From: Ilex aquifolium
Taxonomy: Eukaryota > Streptophyta > Magnoliopsida > Aquifoliales > Aquifoliaceae
Direction: 5' to 3'
Length of the DNA: 64,000 nucleotides
Assembly: GCA_951799425.1 (NCBI GenBank)
Contig: OX637391.1
Location: 18,090,551 to 18,154,550 of the forward strand
Below the pieces are notes generated by a model. The model was not told the DNA's origin. It worked only from the letters and a program-made list of their open reading frames with translations, and searched no databases. How positions within the stretch are numbered: the first letter of the stretch is position 1; every line of letters starts with the position of its first letter. Position numbers and translations under genes: made by a program. This document shows, one piece after another, positions 22,558 through 34,111 of the stretch.

Positions 22558-22754
22558 TAATTCAAGGCTTTCCATTTGCATTCTCTTTGACCCACAATTG
22601 TAGCTTCTAGATTTATTTGATTGATTCTTTCCATACTTGTAATTTCCATATTGATTCTTTCCATACTTGTAATTTCCATATACAGATATGTAACTGTGTA
22701 TATATATGAAATCGACTCACCACTAAAGGTGTGGTGGTTTTTCAAACTCTCTCA
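22527..22754 (+). repeat. 3' LTR of the copia element
   Basis: 228 bp, same length as the 5' LTR, with six substitutions and no indels by eye. Followed by the AATAT target duplication. Confidence 0.95.
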
Positions 22755-23236
22755 AATATTACTTGGACTTTATCTACAGTTAAAATTTGAAATTTTAAAC
22801 GAAATTAATATTCCATTATTATCTATATGACTCTCTCTCCCCCTATTTTCTCTCACTCTCTCTCTTCCTAATTTATATGTTTTCAAATATCTAAATATTT
22901 GATTTAACACTTTCAATATTCTTTGGACGTTATCTACAGTTTAAAATTTAAAAATTTAAGCGAAATTAATATCTCTCTCTCTCGCTCTCGCTATTTTTTT
23001 TCTCTCTCTCTCTCTCTCCCTTATTCTCTCTCTCTCTTCCTAATTTATTTGTTTTCAAATATATAAATATTCCTTGATTTGAGACTTTCAATATTCCTTG
23101 GTCTTCATTTACAGTTTAAAATTTAAAAATTTAAATAAAATGAATATTCCATTCTTATCTCTCACCCTCTCTCCCCCTATTTTCTCCATTAAACTCATCC
23201 TCTCTCCCCTATTCTCTCTCTCTCTCTCTCCCTAGA
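22755..23236. repeat. CT-rich tandem repeat, right part
   Basis: Continuation of the array at 17766. The interrupted second unit ends near 22866; further units start at about 22867 and 23039. Each has TTTCAATATTC-TTGGAC, TTTAAAATTTAAAAATTTAA, then a CTCTCT tail of variable length. Confidence 0.75.
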
Positions 23237-23865
23237 AAGGTGGCATTGGGTATACACTTCTTAGTCTCAGCAGTGCTTAATCAAGAAACTATGGTAATTT
23301 TTTTTACACCATAAACAACACAGTTCAAAATGAGTGTGATATCAAAGAGTAACATCAAAGAGAGAGACCAAAGCATGACATCAAAATGTGGTTGCATATG
23401 GTGACATTTTGTACATCATAGTTCTCAAAAAAATGACAACAAAGTAACATCCGAGTGTGGCAACATATAGTGATATCATGTATAACACATTTCAAACAAA
23501 GAATGATAAATAAAGAGTGACATCAAATAGTGATTCAATTAGTGACATTAGAACTAATATAATCATAAAAATAAAATAAAATTCATTGAATTCATAGATT
23601 TGACACTTAGTGTGAATACTAAGAGTGATACCAAAGAGTTATAACTATTTCAAAATTAAATTGTAGTTCAAAACCACAAACAATACCTTAAATTACATTT
23701 CAAAATTTTGTAATACAAAGTTCGGATATTAATAAATTCTAAATCAACTATATTCATATTTTGTCTTTAATTTTTTTGTTCGTAGACTTGTTATGGTTCA
23801 AGAACATTCTCATCATTTCTATCTGAAAAAATTTCACTTGTATCGTTCTAACGTATCAAATGACA
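23237..23865. other. Non-coding, loose AGTGACATCAAA repeats
   Basis: AT-rich, with a loosely repeated phrase (GTGACATCAAA / GTAACATC / AGTGATATC) between about 23330 and 23560. No coding signal. It may be the decayed 5' part of the copia remnant that follows. Confidence 0.35.
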
Positions 23866-24433
23866 AAGTAATGGTACGTTGGAGCACTACAAGGCTTGCT
23901 TAGTTGCCAAAAGTTTTACTCAACAATCCGGAACGGACTTTACCTATACATTTAGTCATGTCGTTAAATCGACCACTATTCGAACGGTTCTTAGTTTGGC
24001 AGTCTCCAACAAGTGGCCTATCCGACAGCTTGATGTGCATAATGCATTCCATCATGACACTTTCAATGAAGAAGTCTATATGCACCAACCACTCGATTTT
24101 ATTGATACTTCTCATCCTTCTCATGTTTACAGCTTGCACAAAGCTATTTATGGTCTTCATCAAGCTCCACAGGCGTGGTTTCAACGCTTTAGTAGCTTTC
24201 TTTTACAACATGGGTTTTGTTGCAGCAGTGCGGATACCTCCATGTTTGTAATTCACTGTTCTTAGGGTATACTTGTTTTACTTCTTTACGTTGATGATAT
24301 TATTTTAACAGGTGATCAACCCGCTTTGCTGACAAATTTTGTTTCTAAACTTGGTCGTGAGTTTGCACTGAAAGATTTGGGAGACCTACAACATTTTTTG
24401 GGTATTGAGGCCACTCAAACCTCCTCTGCTCTT

Positions 24434-24987
24434 TAGGGGTGGCAATTGTGTCGTGTCGTGTCGAGTTTGTGTCATGTCGCGTCATTGCGGGTTCGTGTCG
24501 AATACTAATCAACCCTAACCCAATCTATTTAACTAATCGTGTCATGTCGACTGGCCTAATTTTTGTGTCGAGTTCGTGTTCATACTCGTGTTGACCCATA
24601 TAAACCTTGAATAAAGAATTAAACGCTAAAATTTAAGTCTAAGATTCTATTAACAATTAATTGAATTCACGCTCATACTTTTTCTATAAATTAAAAATTA
24701 ATTTAATAAACATAACAATAATAATGATTAAAAATATCTTTTTTGTACAATAATTATGTAAATGCTTAATAAACAATAACAAATAATTAGCATTTTATTT
24801 CTATAATATTAGTTAAACGTGTTAATCGTATCGATTTTGTGTTGTTCATATTTGACACTAACTCAACCCATTTATTAGTGTTAACAAGTCGTATCATTTA
24901 CAAGTTCGTATATATAAATGATCAACCATAACCTGCTAATTTCGTATCGAATTCGAGTCTTGTTGTGTCAGAAATTGTCACCTCTAC
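24434..24987. mobile_element. hAT MITE inside the copia remnant
   Basis: 554 bp, with termini TAGGGGTGGCAATTG and (inverted) TAGAGGTGACAATTTC. The 8-bp duplications CTGCTCTT (24426-24433) and CTACTCTT (24988-24995) differ at one position. CGTGTCGTGTCG subterminal words match the family of 14113-14484. It interrupts the RT frame. Confidence 0.88.
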
Positions 24988-25318
24988 TACTCTTACATTA
25001 ACTCAAAATACGAACACGCTCGATCTCTTGCAACGTGCCGGCATGCTTGGTTGTAAAACTTGCACCACACCCACTGCTTTTAGTTCTAAACTGTCACTTG
25101 CTGATGGCACACCGTTATGTGATCCGACTGAGCACCACCACTTAGTGGGGTCTCTTCAATATCTCACACTCACTTGACCAGATTTACGTTACTCAGTTAT
25201 TCAGGTCTATCAGTTCTTGCACTCACCAACTACTGAACATCTCCAAGTTGTCAATAAAATTCTGTGTTACATCAAAGGTTCTCTTGGCTCAAGTATTATC
25301 ATACGCCCCGGCTCATTG

Positions 25319-27907
25319 TGTAACACCCCAACCCGGGGTACAATATCTGTAATCCCTGCTTATTATTGTCATACACCTTTCTTTATGTAAAAATAAGCAT
25401 ATATAAAAAAAAATCATATAATCCCTTAGTGGTACGGCTTGCCATGAGCCCTGTTTATTTACAGATCGTAATATTGATCTCAAGAATATGACATAGAATA
25501 ATACAATTTAAATTTAAAGGTCATATTAAAATAAATCCCATGATGACATCCCAATTGACCCTCTAGACTCGGCAGTGGACTCCTCACGTCTTTATGGTTT
25601 TTCCTAAAAAGTCATTAAGATCATTAGTAAAAGCAAAGATGCAATTAATATTTAAGAGCACAACAAGTGATAAATGAAATTTTTTTTTTTATTTAGGAAC
25701 AACCTTAACCACGAATTAGATACTTACTTTCAAATTACACTTCACCTCATACACATTTGTTTACATCGCATAGGCATAACCTGTATATATCACATCGACA
25801 AAATATACAGCACATATATTTACTTCCACATAATTAAATTATTCCTCACAAAGAATACCCCACACGCGCACAAACTAATCGTCTTGTAAACAACTACCGC
25901 CACACAGACTATATATAGTTGTTCAAATTCTTGCGCCACATAAGCCACATGTATCGCAAGCTTGTAACACCTCATAGATATCATTCATCAGTGGGACAAC
26001 CCAAACCACATTAATGGTTTTCCTTCAGATGACCCACATCACAGAGAGTTTTTTATCACATTACTTAGACGACTCCACCACCTAATCAAATCCCGTCACA
26101 TAAACAACTCAAGCCATAAAAATACTTCATGTTACTTAGACCACTGAAATCACATAATACTCTCTCGTCATTTAAACGACTCTCGTAATGTACCGTGTGT
26201 CCCCGATCAAGTAATTAGTCCCAACAATAACCATAGTAAAAACATATGTTTAAAAGTCTAATAAATTATCACAAAAAGTTATAGGATAGTGCACCTACCT
26301 CGAGTAAAAATTTACATCCATGTCGATTCCTTCTGCCGGGTCCAATAGCGAGACGTTCCTTGATGTAGATATTTCTGACCCTACCACACATATAATTATA
26401 ATTGCATTCAATCATTTTACATGTATCCGTTAATGTCCTAAATACTTAATTTATATGTGCATACTCACACTTACTCCAACATAATTTATATGTTATAAGA
26501 CCCGATCAATCTCTTTCCTAAGCTCAAGTGGATTGCTATTAATATTTTAAGTATTTAAATTATTTTCACGTTAATTATATAAAGAGACTAACTTCACTAT
26601 TATAGAGTAATTTCCTAACTAGAAATAAATCATAATATGTTCTACAAATCCTTGATAATTGCCTTAAAATCTCAATTAAAATAATCAACTCGAACTAATT
26701 AAAATAATCAACTCGAACCAATTGAAGTAATCTACTTAAAATAATCTACTCGCCTAGAGTATAACAACCTATTCAACCGGGTAAATTAATCCATTCGATT
26801 CGATTAAATATGTCTACTTGTGCCGAATAAAATAATCTACGCGACCCAAATTTTCCTACAACATAAAATTCATTAATTTTAGAGATTATCCACTAATATT
26901 TCTTTTAAAATAATCACACTTAAACTCATACACTCATTAAATTATGTGAACCCTTAAACCCTCAATTTCACTCCCATAATTTTGATTCCAATCTAGTCCA
27001 CGAAAAGTATCCCGAACATCTCAAAGGGTCATTTTCTACACTTTTCTCGCATCCGATTGAATACCCATTTAAAACCCATTTTTAACAGCCCCTAAATTTT
27101 GTTTAACACCCTTAATAAAATCTGTTTTGAACTTAAAATAAAACATCCCATTAATTTAACACAAAACAACCCACTAATTTATGTTTAATACACTTAATTT
27201 AAACTCACAAAAATATGTTTTGAAATTAAACTAAAATAGCCCATTAAAATTAACCAAAACAGTCCATGAACTAAATTAAAATAGCCACTAATTTAAAACA
27301 TGTTAAAACAACTCACACATATACAAATACATATATACTAAAATTAATCACAACTCATGCTTAAATTTAATCCCACATACCTTGATTTCTCTTTCCCCCT
27401 CTTCCTCCTTGCTCTCGGCTCAAGTAGACCCATATACATACATATTTTCTTCTCCCTCTTTTACACTCCCTCACTCACGGTTTCAACCAAGAAGAACAAA
27501 CACACACACACACACTGGTTTTTGTTATAAACACACACACTTCTTCACTTTATATTACACACACACACACACGGCACACACACACACATACACTTGGCCT
27601 TTGTTTAAACACACACACTTTATAATGTTACACATGTAAGGATGACTCATCCTTTTTGATAATTATGTTTACCTCCCCCAAGTTCTTAAGTGATTTCGAA
27701 ATTGACCCACTAATATTTTCACACATGAAATTTCTATAAATGGGTCTCACTAATACATCACTAACAGGATCCACCTACCCAATGTATGCTCACTTACATC
27801 ATGGCTATGAAAAATTAAATTAATTAACCTTTTAATAATTTCACATAATTACAATTTAGCCCATAAAATTATGCTAATATGCATGCAATGCATGATCGGG
27901 TCTCACA
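25319..27907. mobile_element. Solo LTR, 2.59 kb, probably Ty3/gypsy
   Basis: Starts TGTAACACCCCAACCCGGGG, ends GATCGGGTCTCACA. It is flanked by CATTG (25314-25318) and TATTG (27908-27912), a 5-bp duplication with one change. Copia RNase H coding sequence resumes directly on the far side, confirming an insertion. No internal domains or second LTR are present, so this is a solo LTR left by recombination. TGTAACACCCC starts are common in large plant gypsy LTRs; the lineage is an inference. Confidence 0.8.
27499..27620. repeat. CA microsatellite cluster in the solo LTR
   Basis: Three or four ACACAC runs (about 27499-27516, 27533-27540, 27556-27594, 27607-27618) separated by short unique pieces that themselves repeat (TTTGTT-TAAACACACACAC twice). 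Confidence 0.85.
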
Positions 27908-28563
27908 TATTGTCTTCTCTCAGTGCCTTTTCTGATGCTAATTGGGTCGGTTGCCCCATTACTCATCACTCTACCACTAGCTTCTGCATATTTTTTGGAC
28001 CTAATCTTGTGTCCTGGGGTTCCAAGAAACAGCCAACTGTATCTCGGTCTAGCACGAAAGCTGAATATAAAGCCTTGGCTGTTACCACTTCATAAATGCT
28101 TTGGTTGTCGTATTTACTCCAATATATTCATATTCATATACACCAGCTGATGGTTCTTCACTATGATAATCTCAGCGCTACTCACATGACGGCCAATCAC
28201 ATTCTTCGTTCCAGAACAAAACACATTGAAGTTGATTATCACTTTGTCTGTGATCTCGTTGTCAACGGTGCTCTTCAAGTTCTATTTTTTTCACTCCTAA
28301 CATCAATTGGATGACATGTTCACCAAATGCTTACCTGATTCCACTTTTCACCAACATACTAGAAAACTTTTGCTGGTTCCCACCACCTATTTATCGAGGA
28401 GTAATAAAGTCCTAGATGATGTATGTAACTAATGTCTATAAAATAGGCACGCACAAATCTAGAATCATATCCAGTACACCATCTTGTAGTTGAATTCAAA
28501 ATCTAGCAATCCTTTGTAGCTGAATGTAATTTACATTATAAATACAATAGCTCTAACCCATTT

Positions 28564-29760
28564 ATGGGTGAACCAATTCACCTATCTCTTCTCTACAAAT
28601 CTTATATAAAAAAAAAGGCGCAACTACAGGTGGAAGCTTCACAGAAAATACTTGAAAGCACTAATGCACATGAGCAGGAATACAATATTGCAACTAACAA
28701 CCAAAAAAGACAAATGAGACCCCCTCAGAAATATGGTTATGCAGACTTGGTGACTTACGCACTTACTTTGGAAAAAAATATTAATGTTCAAGAGCCTTCC
28801 ACATATTCAGAAGTTATTGCATGTGCTGAGTCTTTGAAGGAGTAAAATTTCTTCATAAGAACTAGACAGGGGAATTAGTGAAGTTGCCTAAGGGCACATG
28901 AAGGTTGTTGGCTAGTCGCCAAGAAAAAAAAAAATGCAAAAGGTTGAGTCTGCAAGATACAAGGAATGATTAGTTGCAAAGGGTTACAGTCAGAGAGAGT
29001 GTCGACTTCAATGAAGTTTTCTCACATGTTGTGAAACATAACTCTATTTGTGTATTGCTTGTCATGGTTGCCTCACTCGATCTAGAGCTTAAAAAACTTG
29101 ATGTAAAAAAAAGTTTTCTACATGGCAAGTTTGAAGAAACTATTTACATGTATCAACCAGAGGTATTTATTGTTCAAGGTAAAGAATATTATGTTTGCTT
29201 GTTGAAAAAAATTCTTATATGGTTTGAAACAATCCCCAAGGCAGTGGTACAAGTATTTTTGACACCTTTATGGTAGATCATGGTTAATCTAGAAATAGTT
29301 ATGATGACTATGTGTATCACAAACAGTTGTGAGATTATTCTTTTATATATTTGCTACTTTGTGTTGATGATATGCTTATTGTTGCTAAAAACATGTTAGA
29401 GATTGACAGTTGAAGAAACAATTGAGTGGCATATGGATAAGAAAGCAAGTAACTTATATTTATCTCAAAAGAAATATATTGAAAAAGTGATTGAGTAGTT
29501 TGCTATGCAGAATTTGAAACCCTTAAGTACTCCATTTCCCATTCATTTTAGGCTTCCAACATCTTTATCACTATAGAGTGAGAGTGAGGAGCAATTTATG
29601 TTTCGTGTTCCTTTTCTAGTGTAGTTGGGAGCATCATGTAGGCTATGGTTTGTACTCATCCAGATCTTAACAAACAGTTAATGTGGTTAGTCGTTATATG
29701 GTCCTAGGAAGGTTTATTGGCACTTCATGCAATATTCAAACATGTTGACTGCATTGGATA
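28564..29760 (+). pseudogene. Decayed copia RT fragment, different lineage
   Basis: Frames with many stops. It reads KRQMRPPQKYGYADLVTYAL (near 28710), then LVAKGYSQRE-like and VCLLKKILIW in other frames, and an RT core VDDML near 29360. The RPP-x-YGYADL phrase before RT suggests a copia group different from the element at 18128. Frame changes roughly every 100-200 bp show long decay. No LTRs were identified. Confidence 0.7.
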
Positions 29761-29799
29761 AGTTTTTTGGCCTTTGTTCATAACACACATACATTTACC

Positions 29800-29905
29800 C
29801 TCTCACCACTACTGTATCTTCCCTACAATAATGCACATGTATGGAAATTTTTCATAGCCTATCCTCAACTAGTTACATGAATCTGTCAACCTGAACCAAA
29901 ATATT
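29800..29905 (-). repeat. Degenerate copy of the NLR 3' UTR segment
   Basis: This stretch (TGTATCTTCCCTACAATAAT, then ATGGAAATTTTTCA, then CAACCTGAACC) matches 8260-8340 (TGTATCTTCCCTAAAAAAGG, then TGGAAATTTCTCAGG, then CAACCTGAAACG) at roughly 75% by eye, same orientation. Either both are pieces of one repeat, or this is the relic of an NLR 3' end. Confidence 0.5.
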
Positions 29906-29929
29906 TATATATTGGAAAAGAGAATTTGA

Positions 29930-30870
29930 GATGAAAACTTTCAGAAAAACAAAATATTATCTCGACCTAAAGATCTAGCATACATCGAACAGAATCCTTA
30001 CCATCAAACAACCTATACAAAAAATGTCCTAAAGCGATTCAATATGGATAAGACATATCTGTTAAGTACTCCAATGGTCATTTAATCACTTGATGTAAAA
30101 AATGATCATTATTGTGCTAAAGAAAACGATAAAATGCTTCTTGGTCCTAAGTACCATACTTAAGTACAATAGGTACTTTATTATACTTAACACAATGTAC
30201 TAGGCTTGATATAGTATTTGCAGTTAATCTATTGGCAAGATTTAGTTTTATACCAACTCGACGACATTGAAATGACATCAAACATATCATACGTTATCTA
30301 TATGGAACTACATATTTTGATTTGTTATATTTAAAACAATCAACCAATGGTCCAAATTTAATAGAATATGCAATTTCTGAATATTTCTTTGATCCTCACA
30401 AGGCTTGTTCACAAACTGGATATGTATTCACATGTGGAGATACAACAATCTCATGGTGATCTACAAAATAAACTTTGATTGCTATCCTCTAATCATTTGA
30501 GATATTGACACTCTATAAAGCAAGCCGTGAATGTGTATGGCTGAAATCTGTAGTCCATCACATTTGAAATATAGGCGGACTTCCTTTGACTATAGATTTG
30601 CCAACAAAGATGTATGAAGATAATGCTTCTTGCATTGCACAAATTAAATGAGAATTTATTAAAAGTGATAGAATCAAGCATATGTTACCAAAGTTCTTCT
30701 ATACTCATAAACTCCAACAGTGTCATGAAATTAAAGTAAAGAAAATACGTTCAAGTGATAATCTTGCATATTTATTCACTAATTTCTACCATCATCAACG
30801 TTCAAAAGGTTGGTATATGACATTAGAATGCGTCGGATTTGTGTCCAGTTGAATTGATCTTATCTGGGGG
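29930..30870 (+). pseudogene. Decayed copia RNase H / 3' end
   Basis: Recognisable by eye in shifting frames: VLKRFNMDKTYLLSTPMV, then sequence encoding the NLLARF and GYVFTCGDTTISW equivalents, ASRECVWLKS, YEDNASCIAQIK and SSDNLAYLFT, ending near a purine-rich CTGGGGGAGAATC (30862-30875) that looks like a polypurine tract. Stops are frequent, and no intact domain remains. Confidence 0.65.
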
Positions 30871-30879
30871 AGAATCTTA

Positions 30880-31265
30880 TCAAGAGGGGCATCCACATTA
30901 AAATATAGGGCAGTTTGCACATTGTACTTGTTTTCCTTCGTCCAGGTTTTATCTCATAGAACTTTACTGACAAGGTTTTAATGAGACATCATTCGTGAGT
31001 CTAACACTATCTTAGTACAATAGTCATCCAATGGGAAATATTGTAAAGTCTTCAAGGTGGATGACCGCCATTTATTTTTCAGTTAACCCCAACTACGCCA
31101 TTTAATCTTTGTCCCTTACTCCCCTCAGTTCTTTGGCTATAAAAGGCACATGTTCTCCAGTTGGAATGATGCATAGAAAAAGAACTTAAGCAAGAAAATA
31201 AAGAAGAAAATATATAGTGTAATCATGAAGCTCAACACTTTGATATATTAAGTTCTTGAAAAACT
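30880..31265 (+). repeat. Probable 3' LTR remnant
   Basis: Lies immediately after the purine-rich tract. It holds a promoter-like GGCTATAAAAGGCACATG (31136-31153) and AAGAAAATAAAGAAG-type sequence. No matching 5' LTR is seen in the window, so the boundaries are estimates. Confidence 0.45.
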
Positions 31266-31807
31266 TATTTTTTAAATATTTTGTGCATTATTCTCTTTAT
31301 ATTTTATTAATATTTTGTCAATTTCACAACATAAACATATATGTTATTTTATTGCTTTCAAATTATATAAACCGAAACATGATTTTCATGGTTCAAAAAA
31401 AGATATCATAGTTTGAAAATTTTCACCACTAAGGAAATTATTGTACCCGTATATTTTGTTAATTTTCTATATTTTGAAGTCAACCGAAAATATGTTGTTT
31501 TAATCCTTTCAGAACAAAAGGACTTGTTCTTTTTTTTTTTCTTTTGGGTCATGAACAAAAGGTCTTGTTCGATTGACTTGAATACATTCTTTTAATACTT
31601 TGTGAATTGTTTTGCAAATAAATGGACTAAACTCAAATAATTAGGATTATGAATGGATCATATTGTATCGGAATTATATTATGTCTAAATTATGTTATAT
31701 CAAAATTTGTTAAATAGAGTCAATCTCAAGGGCTGAGCCAAGATTGTTCCATAGTGAGGGCAACTTAAAACTCATTAATTGGTCTAGTTAAACTCAAGTG
31801 CAATATT
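31266..31807. other. Intergenic, no gene seen
   Basis: AT-rich. One short duplicated phrase (GAACAAAAGGACTTGTTC / GAACAAAAGGTCTTGTTC, 31512 and 31553). No coding evidence. Confidence 0.5.
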
Positions 31808-33030
31808 GGGTTAATTTCAAATTGTACCTCGAAAGATCGTTTGAATTTTAATTTGAACCCTTAAAGATAAAAAATTTAAATTTGCACCCTTAAAGATAAA
31901 AAATCTCAATTTACACTCTCAAAGATAAAAATGTGTATCAATGTACACCTCAAACTAACAACTGTCAGTTTGTCATCTAAAACTAAATGAATAAATTATA
32001 CTTAGACTCCCTCATGCTTGTCACGTTACCTCAGTTTATACTTGTCACAAACTATCCAATCTTGTATCTATTAAATAACAATGTAATATTTAATTTTGAC
32101 AGTGTCATAGCTTGTAGCTTGGTTTCAGAGTATGATCTCAAATTCTATAAAAAATAACTCTATCGTCTTCTAAAGAATTTAAGTATTTGCAATCACAGTA
32201 AATTCATATGGATAATTTATTTATAATTGTGTAAAATCAGGTTCGTATTATATATTAGTCGTGTATAAGTTGTATTTAACAAATTTATATTATATTTAGT
32301 CAAGTTCATGTGAACCTATTTCTTTAATAAATCTATTTTTTCGTTTACTAACAAGAAATCCAAATTCATTAATTTAATATTTATCTCCAAACTCGGGAAT
32401 CGTGCCAAATATTAGTTTTAGTCCATTTGTCTAAACCAAAATAGATAAATTACACTTAGATCCCCTCATACTTATCACTTAATCATCTAAGCTCTTCACA
32501 TTTGCAATATTATACCTGCATCTCTTGAGAATTCAAACATGACTAAAAATGTTTTCCCAATTGGACATTCAAACAATTCTATTTAAGTGATGTATTACAT
32601 TGAATATAAAGAATATTATATTTATTCAAATGGTAAGTTAATTTTGAACTTTATAGTATAACAAGCCTACAAAATAAATGGTAATATAAAATTATAATTT
32701 TTTATTATGATGAAATTATATTTTTTTAACGGTTATATTAACAAATATCAACGACAATAGATTATGTGTTACATGTGCACAGCACAAATGTCAGGAGGTA
32801 TAAGAGTAATATTTTAAATGTGAAGGAATCCAAATAATTAAATGATAAATACGAGGGGATTTAGGTGTAATTTATCTATTTAGTTTAAAATGACAAACTG
32901 ACGGCTGTTAGTTTTAGGTGCGCATTGATACAAATTTATATCTTTGAGGGTATAAATTGAGATTTTTTATCTTTGAAGGTACAAATTAAAATTCGAACGT
33001 TTTTTTGGGGTGCAATTTATAATTAACCCC
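31808..33030. mobile_element. Long-terminal-inverted-repeat element, third copy
   Basis: Starts GGGTTAATTTCAAATTG and ends with the inverse (AATTTATAATTAACCCC). The arms have the same lines as 13881-14981, including the GTCAGTTTG and TAGATAAATTACACTTAGA phrases. The left arm contains a duplicated or inserted segment (about 31978-32026 recurs at 32434-32482). No target duplication was recognised and there is no coding capacity. Confidence 0.7.
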
Positions 33031-33049
33031 ACAAAAGAATTTGAGTAAA

Positions 33050-33375
33050 AATTTAATGCTTCCTTAATTTGGGTTAAGAAAAGAGTTTTATTTGTTTTGA
33101 TATAAGTTTGAAATAAAAGTTGAAGAGATTTTTTGAGCTTTTTTTACCTAAATTTAAATTTGAATTTAGTTTTGAGTAAGGATTGAAGATGACTTTTGGG
33201 CATCTCCAACCCTTACCTTTTTCTAAACAAAAATTTAAATTTGAATAAAAAAATTTTAAAACCTTTTTGCAATGTTATACCCAAATTTATATCAAATCAA
33301 AAAAAACTCAAAATCAAACTTTTTATTCATTTTTTTATTTAAATTTAGATAAAAGTTTGAGTATACATTACCACC
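33050..33375. mobile_element. Foldback MITE upstream of pGlcT
   Basis: The left half (TTTGTTTTGATATAAGTTTG, then ACCTAAATTTAAATTTGAAT) pairs with the inverse of the right half (CAAATTTATATCAAATCAAA, then ATTTAAATTTGAATAAA) around a centre near 33200. Imperfect and AT-rich; boundaries are approximate and no target duplication was fixed. Confidence 0.5.
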
Positions 33376-33395
33376 AGAGATGATATTACACAAGA

Positions 33396-33422
33396 CTTAG
33401 ACCCAGACCCAGACCCAGACCC
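33396..33422. repeat. Short CCCAGA tandem repeat
   Basis: GACCCA/GACCC repeated four times between the foldback MITE and the pGlcT leader. Confidence 0.8.
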
Positions 33423-33498
33423 AACACACAGGATGTCGCTCTCTCAAATGCACCTGTGTATTGTATGTACGGATCAGCACACAGAACGTCACTCACGT

Positions 33499-33504
33499 CA
33501 CGTG
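33499..33504. promoter_or_regulatory. pGlcT: CACGTG G-box, possible pGlcT promoter element
   Basis: CACGTG in the context ACGTCACGTGCAC, about 610 bp before the pGlcT start codon. G-boxes are bound by bZIP and bHLH factors in light and ABA responses. The motif is short, so function is an inference. Confidence 0.35.
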
Positions 33505-33599
33505 CACACAACAAATCTAATCCGAAATCCAACTAAAATCATCCAAAAGCACTTTTTTTTTTTCACTCTCCCAATTTTTCTTTATTATTGTTCCGGAAG

Positions 33600-34111
33600 G
33601 TGAAATAATAGAAAACGATGCTTTTCACGGAAGTTGAATTCTCCACCAAATTTGTCTCTTCGTGTTCAACTCAATTCTATTTTTGCAATTTCTTGTAGAT
33701 TTGGCGGAACCTCCAAAGCTACTCTCTATCTGCCAACTATATCCATAGTAATAGAGAGAAAGAGAGAGAAGAAAAGCTTGGGATCTTCTGCGGAGTTCGG
33801 CTTCTACATCACAAATCGAATTTGAACTCGGCGAGAATTCATTGTAATTTAACTCGTTTTTCGTTCTATTTTGAAAGTAATTCAAATTTTGTAATTAGTT
33901 TCTACATTTTCTGTTTAGCAGCATTGTCTTCGATTCAATTTTGTTCTAATCTCTTTCAATCTATTGTTAATCTGCTGTCTCTCTTGATTCTATCTTGAAG
34001 CGTTCCACACTTCTCTCTTTTTACTTTCTCTCTCTAAACGTTTCTCACTCAACGTTATTTATCGTCTATTTACTCTGTTGACTTTTCGTCTTGTAGGTAA
34101 AATTGAAAAGC
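33600..34111 (+). promoter_or_regulatory. pGlcT: pGlcT 5' leader, probably with a UTR intron
   Basis: No long frame; CT-rich pieces. A good acceptor, TTTTCGTCTTGTAG, ends at 34096, 16 bases before the ATG, preceded by a T-rich tract, which suggests a leader intron. The donor is uncertain (for example GTAATT at about 33875). The transcription start was not determined. Confidence 0.4.

Larger units (their letters stand above)
18128..22754 (+). mobile_element. Complete but defective Ty1/copia retrotransposon
   Basis: 4.63 kb with two 228-bp LTRs, a perfect 5-bp target duplication AATAT (18123-18127 and 22755-22759), a primer-binding site matching initiator tRNA-Met right after the 5' LTR, and a G-rich polypurine tract before the 3' LTR. 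The domain order GAG-PR-INT-RT-RNaseH is that of copia. The LTRs differ at 6 of 228 positions by eye (about 2.6%), so it is moderately recent. Frameshifts and stops in gag-pol make it non-autonomous. Lineage was not assigned. Confidence 0.97.
23866..28440 (+). pseudogene. Decayed copia RT-RNaseH, split by two insertions
   Basis: About 1.4 kb of copia coding DNA in pieces. Reverse transcriptase starts near 23872 (KACLVAKSFTQQSGTDF, then IRQLDVHNAF), has a TAG at 24263-24265, and then LLLYVDDIILTGD. It is interrupted at 24434-24987 by a hAT MITE, resumes (LLQRAGMLGCK, then EHHHLVGSLQYL) with a TGA near 25176, and is interrupted again at 25319-27907 by a solo LTR. RNase H resumes with [29 protein letters not shown] and RTKHIEVDYHF, ending near 28430. 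Joining across the insertions restores the copia domain order, which supports both insertion calls. Several stops make it dead. Confidence 0.88.
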
